This document shows, piece by piece, positions 34,980 through 46,966 of a stretch of DNA of 64,000 nt. Positions within the stretch are counted from its first letter, which is position 1; each line of letters begins with the position of its first letter. A program made the translations under genes and the position numbers. The stretch comes from Hevea brasiliensis (lineage: Eukaryota; Streptophyta; Magnoliopsida; Malpighiales; Euphorbiaceae): positions 31,777,967-31,841,966 of the forward strand of contig NC_079495.1 of assembly GCF_030052815.1 (NCBI RefSeq), written 5' to 3'. Under the pieces are notes generated by a model. The model ran no database searches, had not been told where the DNA came from, and saw only the letters and a program-made list of their open reading frames with translations.

Positions 34980-37081
34980 TGTTAGTAGTATGCCCTAGAG
35001 CATATCATTTAGTATGTATCTTGTACATATTTTTATTAATAAAAGGCATTTCCACTTTTCCGTTTACATAATATATTTATGTGTAATAGAAAAGGTCCAT
35101 TGATATTTTGTTAGAAATATTATTCTTAAGTTGTTAAGAATATGAGTGACAATATTTCTAGCACGAAGTATCATAAATAGGTTCACAATCGAGGATACTT
35201 CATAATAAGGACATGACTTATCCAGAAAGATTGTATTCATGTTTGTTCCCAAGTTATTTATATGAGATATAAATAAGATTGAATGGTGAGTCTCATGCCA
35301 TATAACAAACATGATAGGCACTTATAAATGATAAGTAGGCCGAACCAGTGACACTTATGACAAGCACAGGGAGTTTATTCTTGTCAATGTTTTGTCATAA
35401 ATCATATCAGTGCATATAATCTTTAGACCTGAGATAGCACAGTTATCTTGTATATAGGTAGTTTGAGTTTGATACTACTTTCATACTTGTACTGTGTATG
35501 GGTATATGGGCATGTGTTGGCTCCTACTAGTTATATATGGAGGTAGGTGTTGATCAAGATGGAATCTGTTCCTCTAAGTAAATAGAGATAAAATCCTATG
35601 TTCATTTAATTGTTCTTGATGTTTCAAGTTCCTGGCCAGGACATATAGATTTATTCAGAAAAGAGTTTCTGATGAGAAAATCTTTTTAATCAAGAACTGG
35701 AATTAAAAGAGAACATAATATTCATAGCAAATGGAGTTTGACATAAACCATGACTCCAGCTTGAGTTGGGATTTTGTAGCAGAGAGATTCTAGTGCATGG
35801 TAACATATGATTATAGGTTCATTTAAGGTAAACCTTATTACTAATTGGGTGGCTATGGCATGCTATGCTAGGTGTTAACCATGGTCTATGAGGTTCATAA
35901 AATGATTTAGAGAAATCATTTATGGTAAGAAAGAGTTCTGATGATATTAAGAGTTGATATCATGTCTCATTGCCAATTAGTGATGAGCCTAGTAAGTCAC
36001 ACACATACACAAGTTATCAACTAATTAAATATGATTTAATTAATTAATTAAAGAGTTTAAATTGATTAATTAAATAGGTTTGGTTTGCAATTAGATTGCA
36101 AAGTCCCTAGCATGACTTGAAACCAAATCTAGATTATTGGATGTATAATATAAGTTAAATTTATATTTAAAGTGATTAAATATGAATTTAATTAATGAGA
36201 AATTAATTAATAGAGATTAATTAATTAATTTATATTTGATATAAATTAATTAGAAGAAGAAAATAATTATTTTGGGTTAAGAACTCAAAATTAAGACACA
36301 GGGGCATTTTGGTCATTTTGCAGTGTGACACGTGGCACCATGAGATGGTGACACATGGCATAACACATAAGCTTGCCAAATGTTTTTTAATCATGTAAGA
36401 TGATTAAAATCAAGATTAAATATAGGTTTGACACTTGGCACAATGTGATTGGGTCACTTAAACCTAGAGCTAATCAAAGGGTGACATGTGGCAAGGGTTT
36501 AATGTGTTAACCTAGCTATTTAAGTGTTGTTATGAGAAAATAAAACACAACCAGCAGCCACACTCCTTTGTCACGCCACTTTGAGGGTTTTTATCTCTTC
36601 TTCTTCATCTATTATCAATTCAAAGAGATTAGCCATCAATCTCTTGAATTAAGAACATTAGAAATTGTTTCTAGGGTCCTGTTTACATCTCTAATCTCTT
36701 AAAAGGCAGAACTTGATTTTCTAATTAATAGAAAAAGCTTTAGAAGCTCTTCAAGGGCTGCCATAGGTGTTCTTGGTGTGGACAAGCTAGAGGGATAACA
36801 TCTGGTGTCCTGAAGACGAATCTCAAAGCGCGGACACTGCGAGGCATCAATGTTAGTGTAATCGTTCTTGATTTAATCTAGGGTTCTAAAATTAATCTGA
36901 TTAATTTTAAAATCTTAAATGGAAAATACAGATCCAAAAACATATTAAAAGAGTTTTAATATGTTGTTTATCATTGAAATCAAATAGATAAAAATAAATC
37001 TTGCATGATGCATGTGACCCTAGGTGAAAATTTTTGAATTCAATGGTATAAACTTGTGTTTTTCACGCTTCCGTTCCTTCA
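34980..37081 (+). repeat. Copia 5' LTR
   Basis: 2102 bp, TGTTAGTAGTATG to CCGTTCCTTCA. A frame of 85 codons on the minus strand (35064-35321) is repeated in the 3' LTR; I regard it as chance. The stretch near 36828-36852 differs from the 3' LTR in a CAG/CTG-rich spot. Confidence 0.94.
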
Positions 37082-37083
37082 AT

Positions 37084-37096
37084 TGGTATCAGAGCC
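37084..37096 (+). promoter_or_regulatory. Copia primer binding site
   Basis: TGGTATCAGAGCC, complementary to the 3' end of initiator tRNA-Met, two bases after the 5' LTR end (37081). Confidence 0.92.
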
Positions 37097-37348
37097 ACTA
37101 TATTTGCCATTTAGATTGTTGATTATATGATTTAATTGTGTGTTTGATCATGAGATCAAAAGTTCATTGCTGGTTGCAAAGCAAGTTGGCGGCATACTTG
37201 AAAAAACACCATCAATGGTGCGCATGGTTTGGCTTCCATGGGTGGTTTAAGGTTTGGCTTTTAATTCTGCAATTGTTGTATGATCTAAGGCCTATTCTTT
37301 GACTAATTAAAGTGTTTAATTAGTAGTTTTATCACACAATTAAATTAT

Positions 37349-37690
37349 GATTCAAATCAGAATTTTAAAAATTGTTTGAATGTGATTCAAATCTGAATTT
37401 TAAAAGTTGTTTGAATGTGATTCAAATCTGAATTTTTAAAGTTTTTTGAATCATATTTAAATCTAATTTTTTAAAATTGATTGAATAAAATTCAGATCTG
37501 ATTTTTTTAAAAAATGTTTGAATGTGATTCAAATCTGATTTTTTAAAAAATGTTTGAATGTGATTCAAATCTGAATTTTTGAAGTTGTTTGAATGTGATT
37601 CAAATCTGAATTTTTAAATTTGTTTGAATGAGAATCAAATCTGAATTTTTAAATTTATTTGAATCATATTCAAATCTGGATTTTTAAGTT
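37349..37690 (+). repeat. ~35-bp tandem repeat in Copia leader
   Basis: About ten imperfect units of GATTCAAATCTGAATTTTTA plus a TTGTTTGAATGT-like half, spaced 33-37 bp. The inverted relic at 1915-2075 has about four, so the array varies in length between copies of the family. Confidence 0.85.
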
Positions 37691-38867
37691 GAATATGAGA
37701 TATTCAATTTAATTTAAGTATGTATGTTTTATTTAATTGTTAAATAGTGATATGCATGATGGATGATCATGGACTATAAAAGACCAATGTGATTGGATTT
37801 ATTTCTTTTATGTTTCTTTGGGATTGTAAATTAATTAATTTATTTTAATTTATTTTGGGCATGTATTATTAAGTTTGTAATAATTTTTGGGTTATAATTT
37901 CATTTATTTAAGTTCTTGTAAATTCGCCTTGGTATGCCAAGGATTACTATGTAATATTGGATTGCAAGAAGTTCAAGGAGGTCAAGAGCATTGGTGGGAC
38001 CAGTGGGAGGAATTCAAGATCAAGTGTTGATTATGTACTCCTTCAGCAACTCTTGTAAAATGAATGAATGAAATGCACCTAGGAATGCCCTGATTCAATT
38101 CTTGGTGGCTCAGAATTGAATCCCTTAGAAAGTCCATGATCATGCCATATTTACTGCTTATCCATAAATGCATGAGATGTATGGGAATGTATGCAATTAT
38201 ATGATATATGCATGCTAAATGGATAATGTGCAAAGTGAGACCTTAATAGTAATTAGAATGACCATAAAATCTTCCAAAGAAATGATTAAGTTGGAAATGC
38301 TATAATTAAAGTAATTATAACATTGGCCCTCCATTGGGGCAATTATTTTAAGAAATTTTAAATAGTTGCATGAGATGCAATTAATTTAAGAGATTTTCTT
38401 AAGAATAATTGTTAAGCATGAGATGTTGTAAATATGTAAATGGTTTGGTGGCCAATATTGGATGTACCTGAGGACATTAAAATTATTTGCATAATTACTG
38501 GCTCAATGGGATCAACTTAACTAATGCAAGATAAGTCAATAATGGATGTACCTGAGATTTTGAGCATTAGGGGCTAGGTAAAGGATTGAACCTCACATGA
38601 GATGTGATGGGCAAAGAGTTGCTCACTTATAGTTTATTGTAATTCCAATAATGGATGTACCTGAGGATGATCAATAGAATTATAAGAATTCAATCACCCA
38701 CTAGAAATCCATCCAACTAGGATTTCCGTTTTCTACTTTGGAAGTGTAGGATTCGCTAAGTTAGTGGGAGGACCAATTTGATTAAAAGACCATAATCATT
38801 TTGGTTAATTACATGATACATTTACTAATTAATCTGGTTATTTTCTGCAGTTAATTTTCTGATAAAA
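37691..38867 (+). other. Copia untranslated leader, rest
   Basis: About 1.2 kb between the tandem repeats and gag. It has recurring GGATGTACCTGAGG words near 38462, 38542 and 38653 (about 80-110 bases apart) and no open frame of note on the sense strand. Confidence 0.6.
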
Positions 38868-39655
38868 ATGAGCACAAAACAACCACCACCATCCAATATC
38901 CTTGCAAGCATACTTGATCACAATAGGTTGACAGGACCTAATCATGCGATTGGCTAAGAAATTTGAAACTTGTCCTGAACCTTGAACATATAGGATATGT
39001 TCTAGATTTAAATGTTCCTGGTCCCTTACCTCCAGAGGCCACACAAAAGGAACATGAAACTTTGGACAATTGGAAGGAGCATGATATGAGAGCTAAGTGT
39101 TACATGCTTGCTTCCATGAGTAATGAGTTACAGAAGCAACATGAGAACATGCGGAGTGCGAGTGAGATCCTCCTTCACCTACAAGAGTTGTATGGTGAGC
39201 ACAACAGGAATGCTAGGTATGAGATATCTAGACAGCTATTCCGTATGAGGATGTCTGAGGGACAAAATGTTGGGGATCATGTCCACAAGATGATTCGGCT
39301 GATTGAGCAGTTGGAACATCTTGACTTCAACATGGATTTCCAACTACAAACGGATTTGATCCTTCAGTCCCTTCCTGAGTCTTTTGGGAATTTTGTGACA
39401 AATTTCCATATGACTAAACAGGAATGCACCTTAGCTGGTTTACTCAACATGCTGGTTATTGCCCAAAAGAATATGCCAGGCAATAAAGGAAAAGAGGTAG
39501 CTTTGGTTGCATCTTCTTCTACTGGAAATTCCAACAAGAAGAAGGGCAATAAGAAAAAAAAACCTCAGATTCCTGGTCCTTCCAAGAAAATAGCTAAACA
39601 GAAAAGGAAGACTAAAGCTGATGGTGGCAAAGGAAAGTGTTTCCACTGCCAATAG
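38868..39655 (+). pseudogene. Copia gag
   Basis: The expected start is ATG 38868 (MSTKQPPPSNILASILDHNR). A one-base loss near 38943-38955 shifts the frame at the GPNLSDWL motif: the inverted relic has CTTTCTGATT where this copy has CATGCGATT. The frame is then open from about 38963 to 39655. It shows the capsid helices (LQELYGEHNRNARYEISRQL, VHKMIRLIEQLEHLDF), a Lys-rich stretch and the first half of a zinc knuckle (CFHCQ), where a TAG replaces a Lys codon before DGHWKRNC. Gag would form the element's particle. The shift lies at a CTG site and may be an assembly artefact. Confidence 0.88.
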
Positions 39656-41236
39656 GATGGGCACTGGAAAAGGAACTGCGCAGAGTATCTTGCTTCTCTG
39701 AAGGACAAGAAGGATACACCTTCGGAAGGTATGCCCATATCTTGTTATTTAGATTCTGATGATATTCATAGTTCATCTACAGCTTGGGTTTTAGATACTG
39801 GTGCCAGTTCTCACATTTCTAATGATATGCAGGAACTAGCAAACAGTAGCAGCTTGTGTTCTCAAGATATTAGAGTCCGGATTGGCAATGGCTCAACTGT
39901 TGAAGCTTTAGACATAGGATCTAAATCTTTTTACATGTTTGGACATGTTTTGTGTTTGGATAATATTTTATATGTACCTGATGCTTTTAAGAACATCATT
40001 TCTATATCTAGTTTGACTAGAAATGGCTATGAATTTCAGTTCACTGATGATGTTTGCAATATTTATTTTAGAAATAAATATATTGGTTCGGGTTATATGA
40101 ATGATGGTCTTTATTATTTGGATAATAATGACAAACACAAATTGAATGCAAGTGATCTAAAAGAATGCAATGCCATGGTGAAAACCAACTCAAGTTCAAA
40201 ATATATTTGGCACTTAAGGTTATGTCATGTTGCAGAAGATATGATTGCAAAACTGGAGAAAATGGGGATTCTATCCTCATTGGGCTCTGAGCCTACTCCA
40301 ACTTGTGAATCTTGCCTTCAGGGCAAAATGACTAGATCACCCTTTGTTGGACAGGGGCTAAGAGCTAAAAATATTTTGGAGCTAATACATAGTGATGTAT
40401 GTGGTCCATTTAAAGAAATGGCTAGAGGGGGTTTTCATTATTTTATTACCTTTACTGATGATAAATCAAGGTTTGGGTATTTGTATTTGATGAAATACAA
40501 ACATGAATCTTTTGAAAAGTTCAAAGAATTTAAATCTGAAGTAGAAAATCAAACAAGAAAGAATATTAAAGCTCTTCGATCAGATCGTGGAGGTGAATAT
40601 TTGAGTACTGAATTTGATGAATACTTGAGAGAGCATGGCATTGTTTCTCAACTGACTCCTCCAGGAACGCCACAGCTGAATGGTGTATCTGAAAGGAGAA
40701 ATTGTACCCTATTGGATATGGTACGTAGTATGATGAGCTATACTGATATGCCAATCTCCTTTTGGGGATTTGCATTAGAATCAGCTTTGTATATTCTGAA
40801 TAGGATTCCATCAAAATCAGTTTCTTCCACACCTTATGAGATATGGCATGGAAGAAAACCAAGTCTTAATCATGTTAAGATTTAGGCTTGTCCAGCTTAT
40901 ATCAAAAAGCTGAACACTGATAAATTGGAGACCAGATCAGAAAAAGGTCTATTTGTTGGATATCCAAAAGATAGTTTTGGATATTATTTTTATTTTCCTA
41001 CTTCATAAAAGGTTGTGATAAGTAGAGATGCCACATTTCTTGAACAACAATTTGTTCAAGAAGGAGGCAAAGGAAGGCAAAAAGAGTTAGAATTGGAGAA
41101 TTCTGACCAACCAACAGATCAGATGGATATAGATCCATCTAGTCAACCAATACCCGTTGATGAAACATCTACAGCTGTTCCTCGTAGAACAACCAGTGGT
41201 ATCTCACCCACCGATGAGATATGGTTTTCTTCATGA
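39656..41236 (+). pseudogene. Copia protease and integrase
   Basis: In the same frame as gag. Protease shows the active-site motif VLDTGASSHISN near 39785-39820. Integrase has the HHCC zinc-binding region (IWHLRLCHV then CESCLQGK, about 40205-40330) and the DDE core with Asp in HSDVCGPF (~40390), Asp in RSDRGGEY (~40580) and Glu in NGVSERRN (~40690). After PYEIWHGRKP the frame meets a TAG at 40883-40885, where Trp is usual, and a TAA near 41006. Then follows the acidic linker (QPTDQMDIDPSSQP) toward RT. A small insertion near 41194-41215 shifts the frame. Catalytic residues are present in both enzymes, so the parent was active. Confidence 0.9.
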
Positions 41237-42837
41237 AGAAGAACAAGAGTTGTCTACTCATGAAGAAGTAGATCATGGAGATGATCCACTTACCTATGAA
41301 GAAGCTATATCAGATATAGACTCTTCAAAATGGATTGATGCTATGAAATCCGAGATTGATTCCATGTATAAGAATCAAGTTTGGGATCTTGTTGACCCAC
41401 CTGAAGGTATTATACCTATAGGGAACAAATGGGTTTTCAAGAAGAAAATTGGTTCTGATGGAAAGGTAGAGACCTATAAGGCAAGGCTAATAGCGAAAGG
41501 GTTTCGCCAAAGGCAAGGAATCGACTATAAGGAGAATTTCTCGAATTTTGCCATGCTTAAATCAATTAGGATTTTATTAGCAATAGCTGCGTACTATGAT
41601 TATGAGATTTGGCAGATGGATGTCAAAACAGCTTTTCTCAATGGATACATTGAAGAAAACATTTTCATGGAACAACCTAAGGGATTTGAATCCCAAGATG
41701 GTTCCAAGGTATGCAAGCTAAAGCAATCCATTTATGGGTTGAAACAAGCTTCGAGGAGTTGGAACATTCGTTTTGATGAAGCCATTAAATCCTTTGGTTT
41801 TATCAAAAATGAGGATGAGCCATGTGTATATAAGAAGGTTAGTGACAGTGCTATCACTTTCCTTGTCTTATATGTGGATGACATACTATTGATGGGTAAT
41901 GACACAGGTATGTTGACGACTATAAAGGTATGGTTGTCAAATACATTCTCCATGAAAGACTTAGGGGAGGCAACCTATATTCTTGGGATTCGCATCTATA
42001 GAGATAGAGCAAAAAGAATAATTGGTTTATCCCAAAGTCTATACTTGGAAAAGGTGTTAAAGAGGTTTAACATGCTTGATTCTAAGAGAGGATTGTTACC
42101 AGTGAGACATGGTATCCATCTTTCTAAAGAGATGTCTCCAAAGACACCTGAAGAAAGAGATAAGATGGCCAGGATTCCATATGCTTCGGCTATTGGAAGT
42201 TTAATGTATGCAATGTTGTGCACTAGGCCGCATATCGCTTATGCTATTAGTTTGACTAGCAGGTATCAATCCAATCCAGGTTTGGAACACTGGATAGCTG
42301 TCAAGAATATCCTTAAGTACTTGAGAAGAACTAAGGATTTATTCTTGATTTATGGAGGTGGAGACTTGCAATTGGATGGTTATACTGATTCTGATTTCCA
42401 ATCAGATATCGATGATAGAAAGTCTACCTCTGGATATGTGTTCATTTGTAATGGAGTTGCAGTCAGTTGGAAGAGTTCCAAACAGAGCACGACTGCAGAT
42501 TCCACTACAGAAGCTGAGTATATTGCTGCATCAGATGCTGCAAAGGAAGATGTTTGGATAAAGAAGTTCGTGACAGAAATTACAGTAGTTCCTTCCATTG
42601 AGTCAGCAGTTCCACTACACTGTGACAATAATGGAGCAGTCATACAGGCTAAGGAACCAAGGTCTCACCAGAAATCCAAACACATAGAAAGGCGCTACCA
42701 CATTATCAGAGAAATAGTTGGGCGAGGCGATGTAGCCATGCAGAAAATAGCATCGGTGAAAATCCAGGTGATCCATTCACTAAGCCTATGTCACGACTCG
42801 ATTAGACCGACATCTTGAGAAGATAGGTCTAAGATAT
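41237..42837 (+). pseudogene. Copia reverse transcriptase and RNase H
   Basis: An open frame covers this region to 42818. RT shows NKWVFKKKIGSDGKVETYKA, QMDVKTAFLNGYI with the first catalytic Asp near 41620, KLKQSIYGLKQASRSWN and the catalytic LYVDDILLM motif near 41870. RNase H shows DGYTDSDFQSD, DDRKSTSGYVF, TTEAEYIAASDAAKE and a final HCDNNGA. The last ~30 codons run out of frame: near 42755-42790 the expected CAGCTG words appear as CGGTG and AGGTG, so the usual ENPADPFTKP ending is lost. Apart from that the two catalytic domains look intact and could have worked recently. Confidence 0.92.
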
Positions 42838-42859
42838 TGTAATGAATGGCTCTAGTGCT

Positions 42860-42869
42860 AGTGGGAGAT
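42860..42869 (+). promoter_or_regulatory. Copia polypurine tract
   Basis: AGTGGGAGAT directly before the 3' LTR at 42870, the usual plus-strand primer position. Confidence 0.8.
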
Positions 42870-44981
42870 TGTTAGTAGTATGCCCTAGAGCATATCATTT
42901 AGTATGTATCTTGTACATATTTTTATTAATAAAAGGCATTTCCACTTTTCCGTTTACATAATATATTTATGTGTAATAGAAAAGGTCCATTGATATTTTG
43001 TTAGAAATATTATTCTTAAGTTGTTAAGAATATGAGTGACAATATTTCTAGCACGAAGTATCATAAATAGGTTCACAATCGAGGATACTTCATAATAAGG
43101 ACATGACTTATCCAGAAAGATTGTATTCATGTTTGTTCCCAAGTTATTTATATGAGATATAAATAAGATGGAATGGTGAGTCTCATGCCATATAACAAAC
43201 ATGATAGGCACTTATAAATGATAAGTAGGCCGAACCAGTGACACTTATGACAAGCACATGGAGTTTATTCTTGTCAATGTTTTGTCATAAATCATATCAG
43301 TGCATATAATCTTTAGACCTGAGATAGCACAGTTATCTTGTATATAGGTAGTTTGAGTTTGATACTACTTTCATACTTGTACTGTGTATGGGTATATGGG
43401 CATGTGTTGGCTCCTACTAGTTATATATGGAGGTAGGTGTTGATCAAGATGGAATCTGTTCCTCTAAGTAAATAGAGATAAAATCCTATGTTCATTTAAT
43501 TGTTCTTGATGTTTCAAGTTCCTGGCCAAGACAGATAGATTTATTCAGAAAAGAGTTTCTGATGAGAAAATCTTTTTAATCAAGAACTGGAATTAAAAGA
43601 GAACATAATATTCATAGCAAATGGAGTTTGACATAAACCATGACTTCAGCTTGAGTTGGGATTTTGTAACAGAGAGATTCTAGTGCATGGTAACATATGA
43701 TTATAGGTTCATTTAAGGTAAACCTTATTACTAATTGGGTGGCTATGGCATGCTATGCTAGGTGTTAACCATGGTCTATGAGGTTCATAAAATGATTTAG
43801 AGAAATCATTTATGGTAAGAAAGAGTTCTGATGATATTAAGAGTTGATATCATGTCTCATTGCCAATTAGTGATGAGCCTAGTAAGTCACACACATACAC
43901 AAGTTATCACCTAATTAAATATGATTTAATTAATTAATTAATTAAAGAGTTTAAATTGATTAATTAAATAGGTTTGGTTTGCAATTAGATTGCAAAGTCA
44001 CTAGCATGACTTGAAACCAAATCTAGATTATTGGATGTATAATATAAGTTAAATTTATATTTAAAGTGTTTAAATATGAATTTAATTAATGAGAAATTAA
44101 TTAATAGAGATTAATTAATTAATTTATATTTGATATAAATTAATTAGAAGAAGAAAATAATTATTTTGGGTTAAGAACTCAAAATTAAGACACAGGGGCA
44201 TTTTTGTCATTTTGCAGTGTGACACGTGGCACCATGAGATGGTGACACATGGCATAACACATAAGCTTGCCAAATGTTTTTTAATCATGTAAGATGATTA
44301 AAATCAAGATTAAATATAGGTTTGACACTTGGCACAATGTGATTGGGTCACTTAAACCTAGAGCTAATCAAAGGGTGACATGTGGCAAGGGTTTAATGTG
44401 TTAACCTAGCTATTTAAGTGTTGTTATGAGAAAATAAAACACAATCAGCAGCCACACTCCTTTGTCACGCCACTTTGAGGGTTTTTATTTCTTCTTCTTC
44501 ATCTCTTATCAATTCAAAGAGATTAGCCATCAATCTCTTGAATTAAGAACACTAGAAATTGTTTCTAGTGTCCTGTTTACATCTCTAATCTCTTAAAAGG
44601 AAGAACTTGATTTTCTAATTAATAGAAAAAGCTTTAGAAGCTCTTCAAGGGCTGCCATAGGTGTTCTTGGTGTGGACAAGCTAGAGGGACAACATCTGGT
44701 GTCCTGAAGACGAATCTCAAAGGCGTAGACATGCTGCAGTGCATCAAGAGGTTAGTGTAATCGTTCTTGATTTAATCTAGGGTTCTAAAATTAATCTGAT
44801 TAATTTTAAAATCTTAAATGGCAAATACAGATCCAAAAACATATTAAAAGAGTTTTAATATGTTGTTTATCATTGAAATCAAATAGATAAAAAATAAATC
44901 TTGCATGATGCATGTGACCCTAGGTGAAAATTTTTGAATTCAATGGTATAAACTTGTGTTTTTCACGCTTCCGTTCCTTCA
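42870..44981 (+). repeat. Copia 3' LTR
   Basis: 2112 bp, nearly identical to 34980-37081. Differences include a 4-bp TTAA length change near 43935 and a variant CAG/CTG-rich stretch near 44718-44745. Confidence 0.94.
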
Positions 44982-44986
44982 ATCTA
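44982..44986. repeat. Target site duplication of the Copia element, right copy
   Basis: ATCTA, matching 34975-34979. Confidence 0.92.
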
Positions 44987-46870
44987 GTATTACCAATTTC
45001 ACATGGTATAGTAAATGTACCTGGATCTTTACATTTTGGGAGGTAATTTCTTTTGTATCATAGCAGAGACATTCTCCCCCACACTTACTTTCTTATTACC
45101 TTTAATCTTGCTTTAGGATGTGTGTAACTCTTTGAGAAATTTTACATATCTTGGCACTTCCTTGATTGCATCCAAAAGAGGGATGTTGATCTCCAAGTTG
45201 CTGAACATATCTAAAATCTCCTTTTTTTGCTCTTCTTTCTTCACCTTTGCAAACCTGCTAGGTAAGGGAGGTATAGGCTTATAATCTGAGAGAGGTGTAA
45301 AAAGATTTACCTTTGAATGGACTTCTGCCTCTTACTCTTCTTCCTTATTTTTGTAAACCCCTTTTTCTTTTTTAACTCTATGGTCAACCTTTTGTTTAGC
45401 TAGAGTCTCCTTACTTGGTACTTCCACTTCCTTGCCACTTCTTAACACAATTACACATGCATTCTCTTTTGGGTTCTTAATTGGTTGAAAAGGAAGCTTA
45501 CCAGACCCTTGTGCTTCCAATTTGCTAACTAATATGGCTAGCTAGCTTATTTGATTTTCCAAATTCTGGATACTTGCCCTTGTCTCTTTCTAAAAATTCA
45601 TAGTATTAGTAGCAAGAGATTTGACAATATCCTTTAAAAACATATCTTGATCTTGAGCTGCTAGTTATGATAGCCTTTGAAACTGAGGTTGCATTTGGTT
45701 GAAACTAAGGGGTCGATTCAGAAAGGTGTTCCTTTGTGCTTGATTGCCATAGCTAAGGTTAGGATGATCCCTCCATCCTTAATTATATGTGTTTGCATAA
45801 GGATCATACTTCCTTTGTGGTGGACTAGGAAACCCTCTAATTGTATTTGCATGCTCAATGGAATCCTCTTGTAATATAGGACACATACCAGTTGGATGTT
45901 CTTGTGCTAATCATATACCTAATGTCTTCACTTGTTGCACATTCCCTACAACCAACAGGCTAACAAGAGAAGTCAAATTAGCTATTTGATTTTCTAAGGA
46001 AGATGTACTTACCTCGTTGACTCTTCTTGTAGGTGGATCATTCCTTACTCCAAATTGTTGTGAATTTGTAGCCATGTTTGATATCAAGTTCTTTACTACT
46101 TTAGGTGTCTTATCTACTAAAGCACCTCCACTAGTTGCTTATATCATGCCTCTGTCAGTAGGAAGAAGACCTTCATAAAAATATTGAATGAGTAGTTGGT
46201 CACTTATTTGATGATGTGGGCAAATTGCACATAATCCCTTGAATCTCTCCCAATACTCATGCAATGACCCCCCATTGTACTGCCTAATGCCACAAATATC
46301 TTTTTTAATGTTGGCTGCCCTTGAAGCCGGAAAGTACTTCTCCAAGAATAGTCGCTTCATGTCATTCTATGTGTTTATGGAACCAGAAGGTAAGTAGTAG
46401 AGCCAATCTTTAGCTATATCCCCTAATGAGAATGGGAATGCTCTCAACTTAATTTGTTCCTCTATAATACCTATAGGTTTCATGCTTGAACACACTACAT
46501 GGAACTCCTTAAGGTGTTTGTGAGGATCCTCACCTACAAGACCACGAAAAGTAGGCAATAAGTGAATTAAGCTAGACTTTAATTTAAAAGGTACTATAAG
46601 TGCAGGATATTGAATGCATAATGGTTATTGTTTCATGTCAAGAGTTGCAAACTCCCTGATGGTGTGATTTTGATTGCCATTAGCGGTGATGATTTCTAAT
46701 TCTGAATCACTTGATGAATCTGAAGGTTCTTGCTCAAAAAGATGAGAAGGAATCACTTATGGTTCATTTCCAATAAAAGTTTCAGCTCTGAATGTAGTAG
46801 ATGATTGGACTTGATGCTTGACGAATTCCCTACTATGTTTAAGCCTTGTATCAAGTTCTTCTTTAGACAT
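44987..46870 (-). pseudogene. Athila-like gag and start of protease
   Basis: Minus strand from ATG at 46868-46870 (MSKEELDTRLKHSREF). Capsid blocks are PTFRGLVGEDPHKHLKEFHV with LRAFPFSLGDIAKDWLYYLP (46367-46558) and KRLFLEKYFPASRAANIKKDI with the LHEYWERFKGLCA motif (46139-46360). Later comes NPKENACVIVLRSGKEVEVP (45332-45520), the LRSGK landmark common in Athila-like Gag-Pol. The protease start KDPGTFTIPCEIGNTR lies near 45040-44987, where Copia cuts it. At least six stops and several shifts break the frame. It resumes at 34979. Confidence 0.85.
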
Positions 46871-46943
46871 GCAACCTAAGAATTAAACACAAAAACTAAA
46901 TATAAACTGATCTGAATTCAAGTTTAAAACAAATAACAATTAT

Positions 46944-46961
46944 TCCCCGATAATGGTGCCA
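46944..46961 (-). promoter_or_regulatory. Athila-like primer binding site (tRNA-Asp type)
   Basis: On the minus strand it reads TGGCACCATTATCGGGGA, a decayed form of the tRNA-Asp site TGGCGCCGTTGCCGGGGA. Three of its differences are CG to CA/TG or C/G to T/A changes, as deamination produces. It lies five bases inside the LTR end at 46967. Confidence 0.82.
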
Positions 46962-46966
46962 AAATT

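Larger units (their letters stand above)
34980..44981 (+). mobile_element. Near-complete Copia LTR retrotransposon
   Basis: A 10,002-bp element flanked by ATCTA. LTRs are 34980-37081 (2102 bp) and 42870-44981 (2112 bp), both TGTTAG...TTCA. It has an initiator tRNA-Met primer site, gag, protease, integrase, then RT and RNase H, the Ty1/Copia order, and a polypurine tract. All domains are present, but stops and frameshifts break the polyprotein. The LTRs differ at only about one to two dozen places by eye, so the insertion is young compared with its Athila host. I do not assign a Copia clade. Confidence 0.93.

Noticed and set aside
35064..35321. An 85-codon minus-strand frame duplicated in both Copia LTRs (also 42954-43211)
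   Set aside because: Its duplication follows from LTR identity. No start context, domain or independent conservation supports a gene.
37349..37690. Regularly spaced ~35-bp repeats that might suggest a CRISPR array
   Set aside because: The repeats are contiguous and diverged with no unique spacers, and lie in the leader of a plant Copia element.
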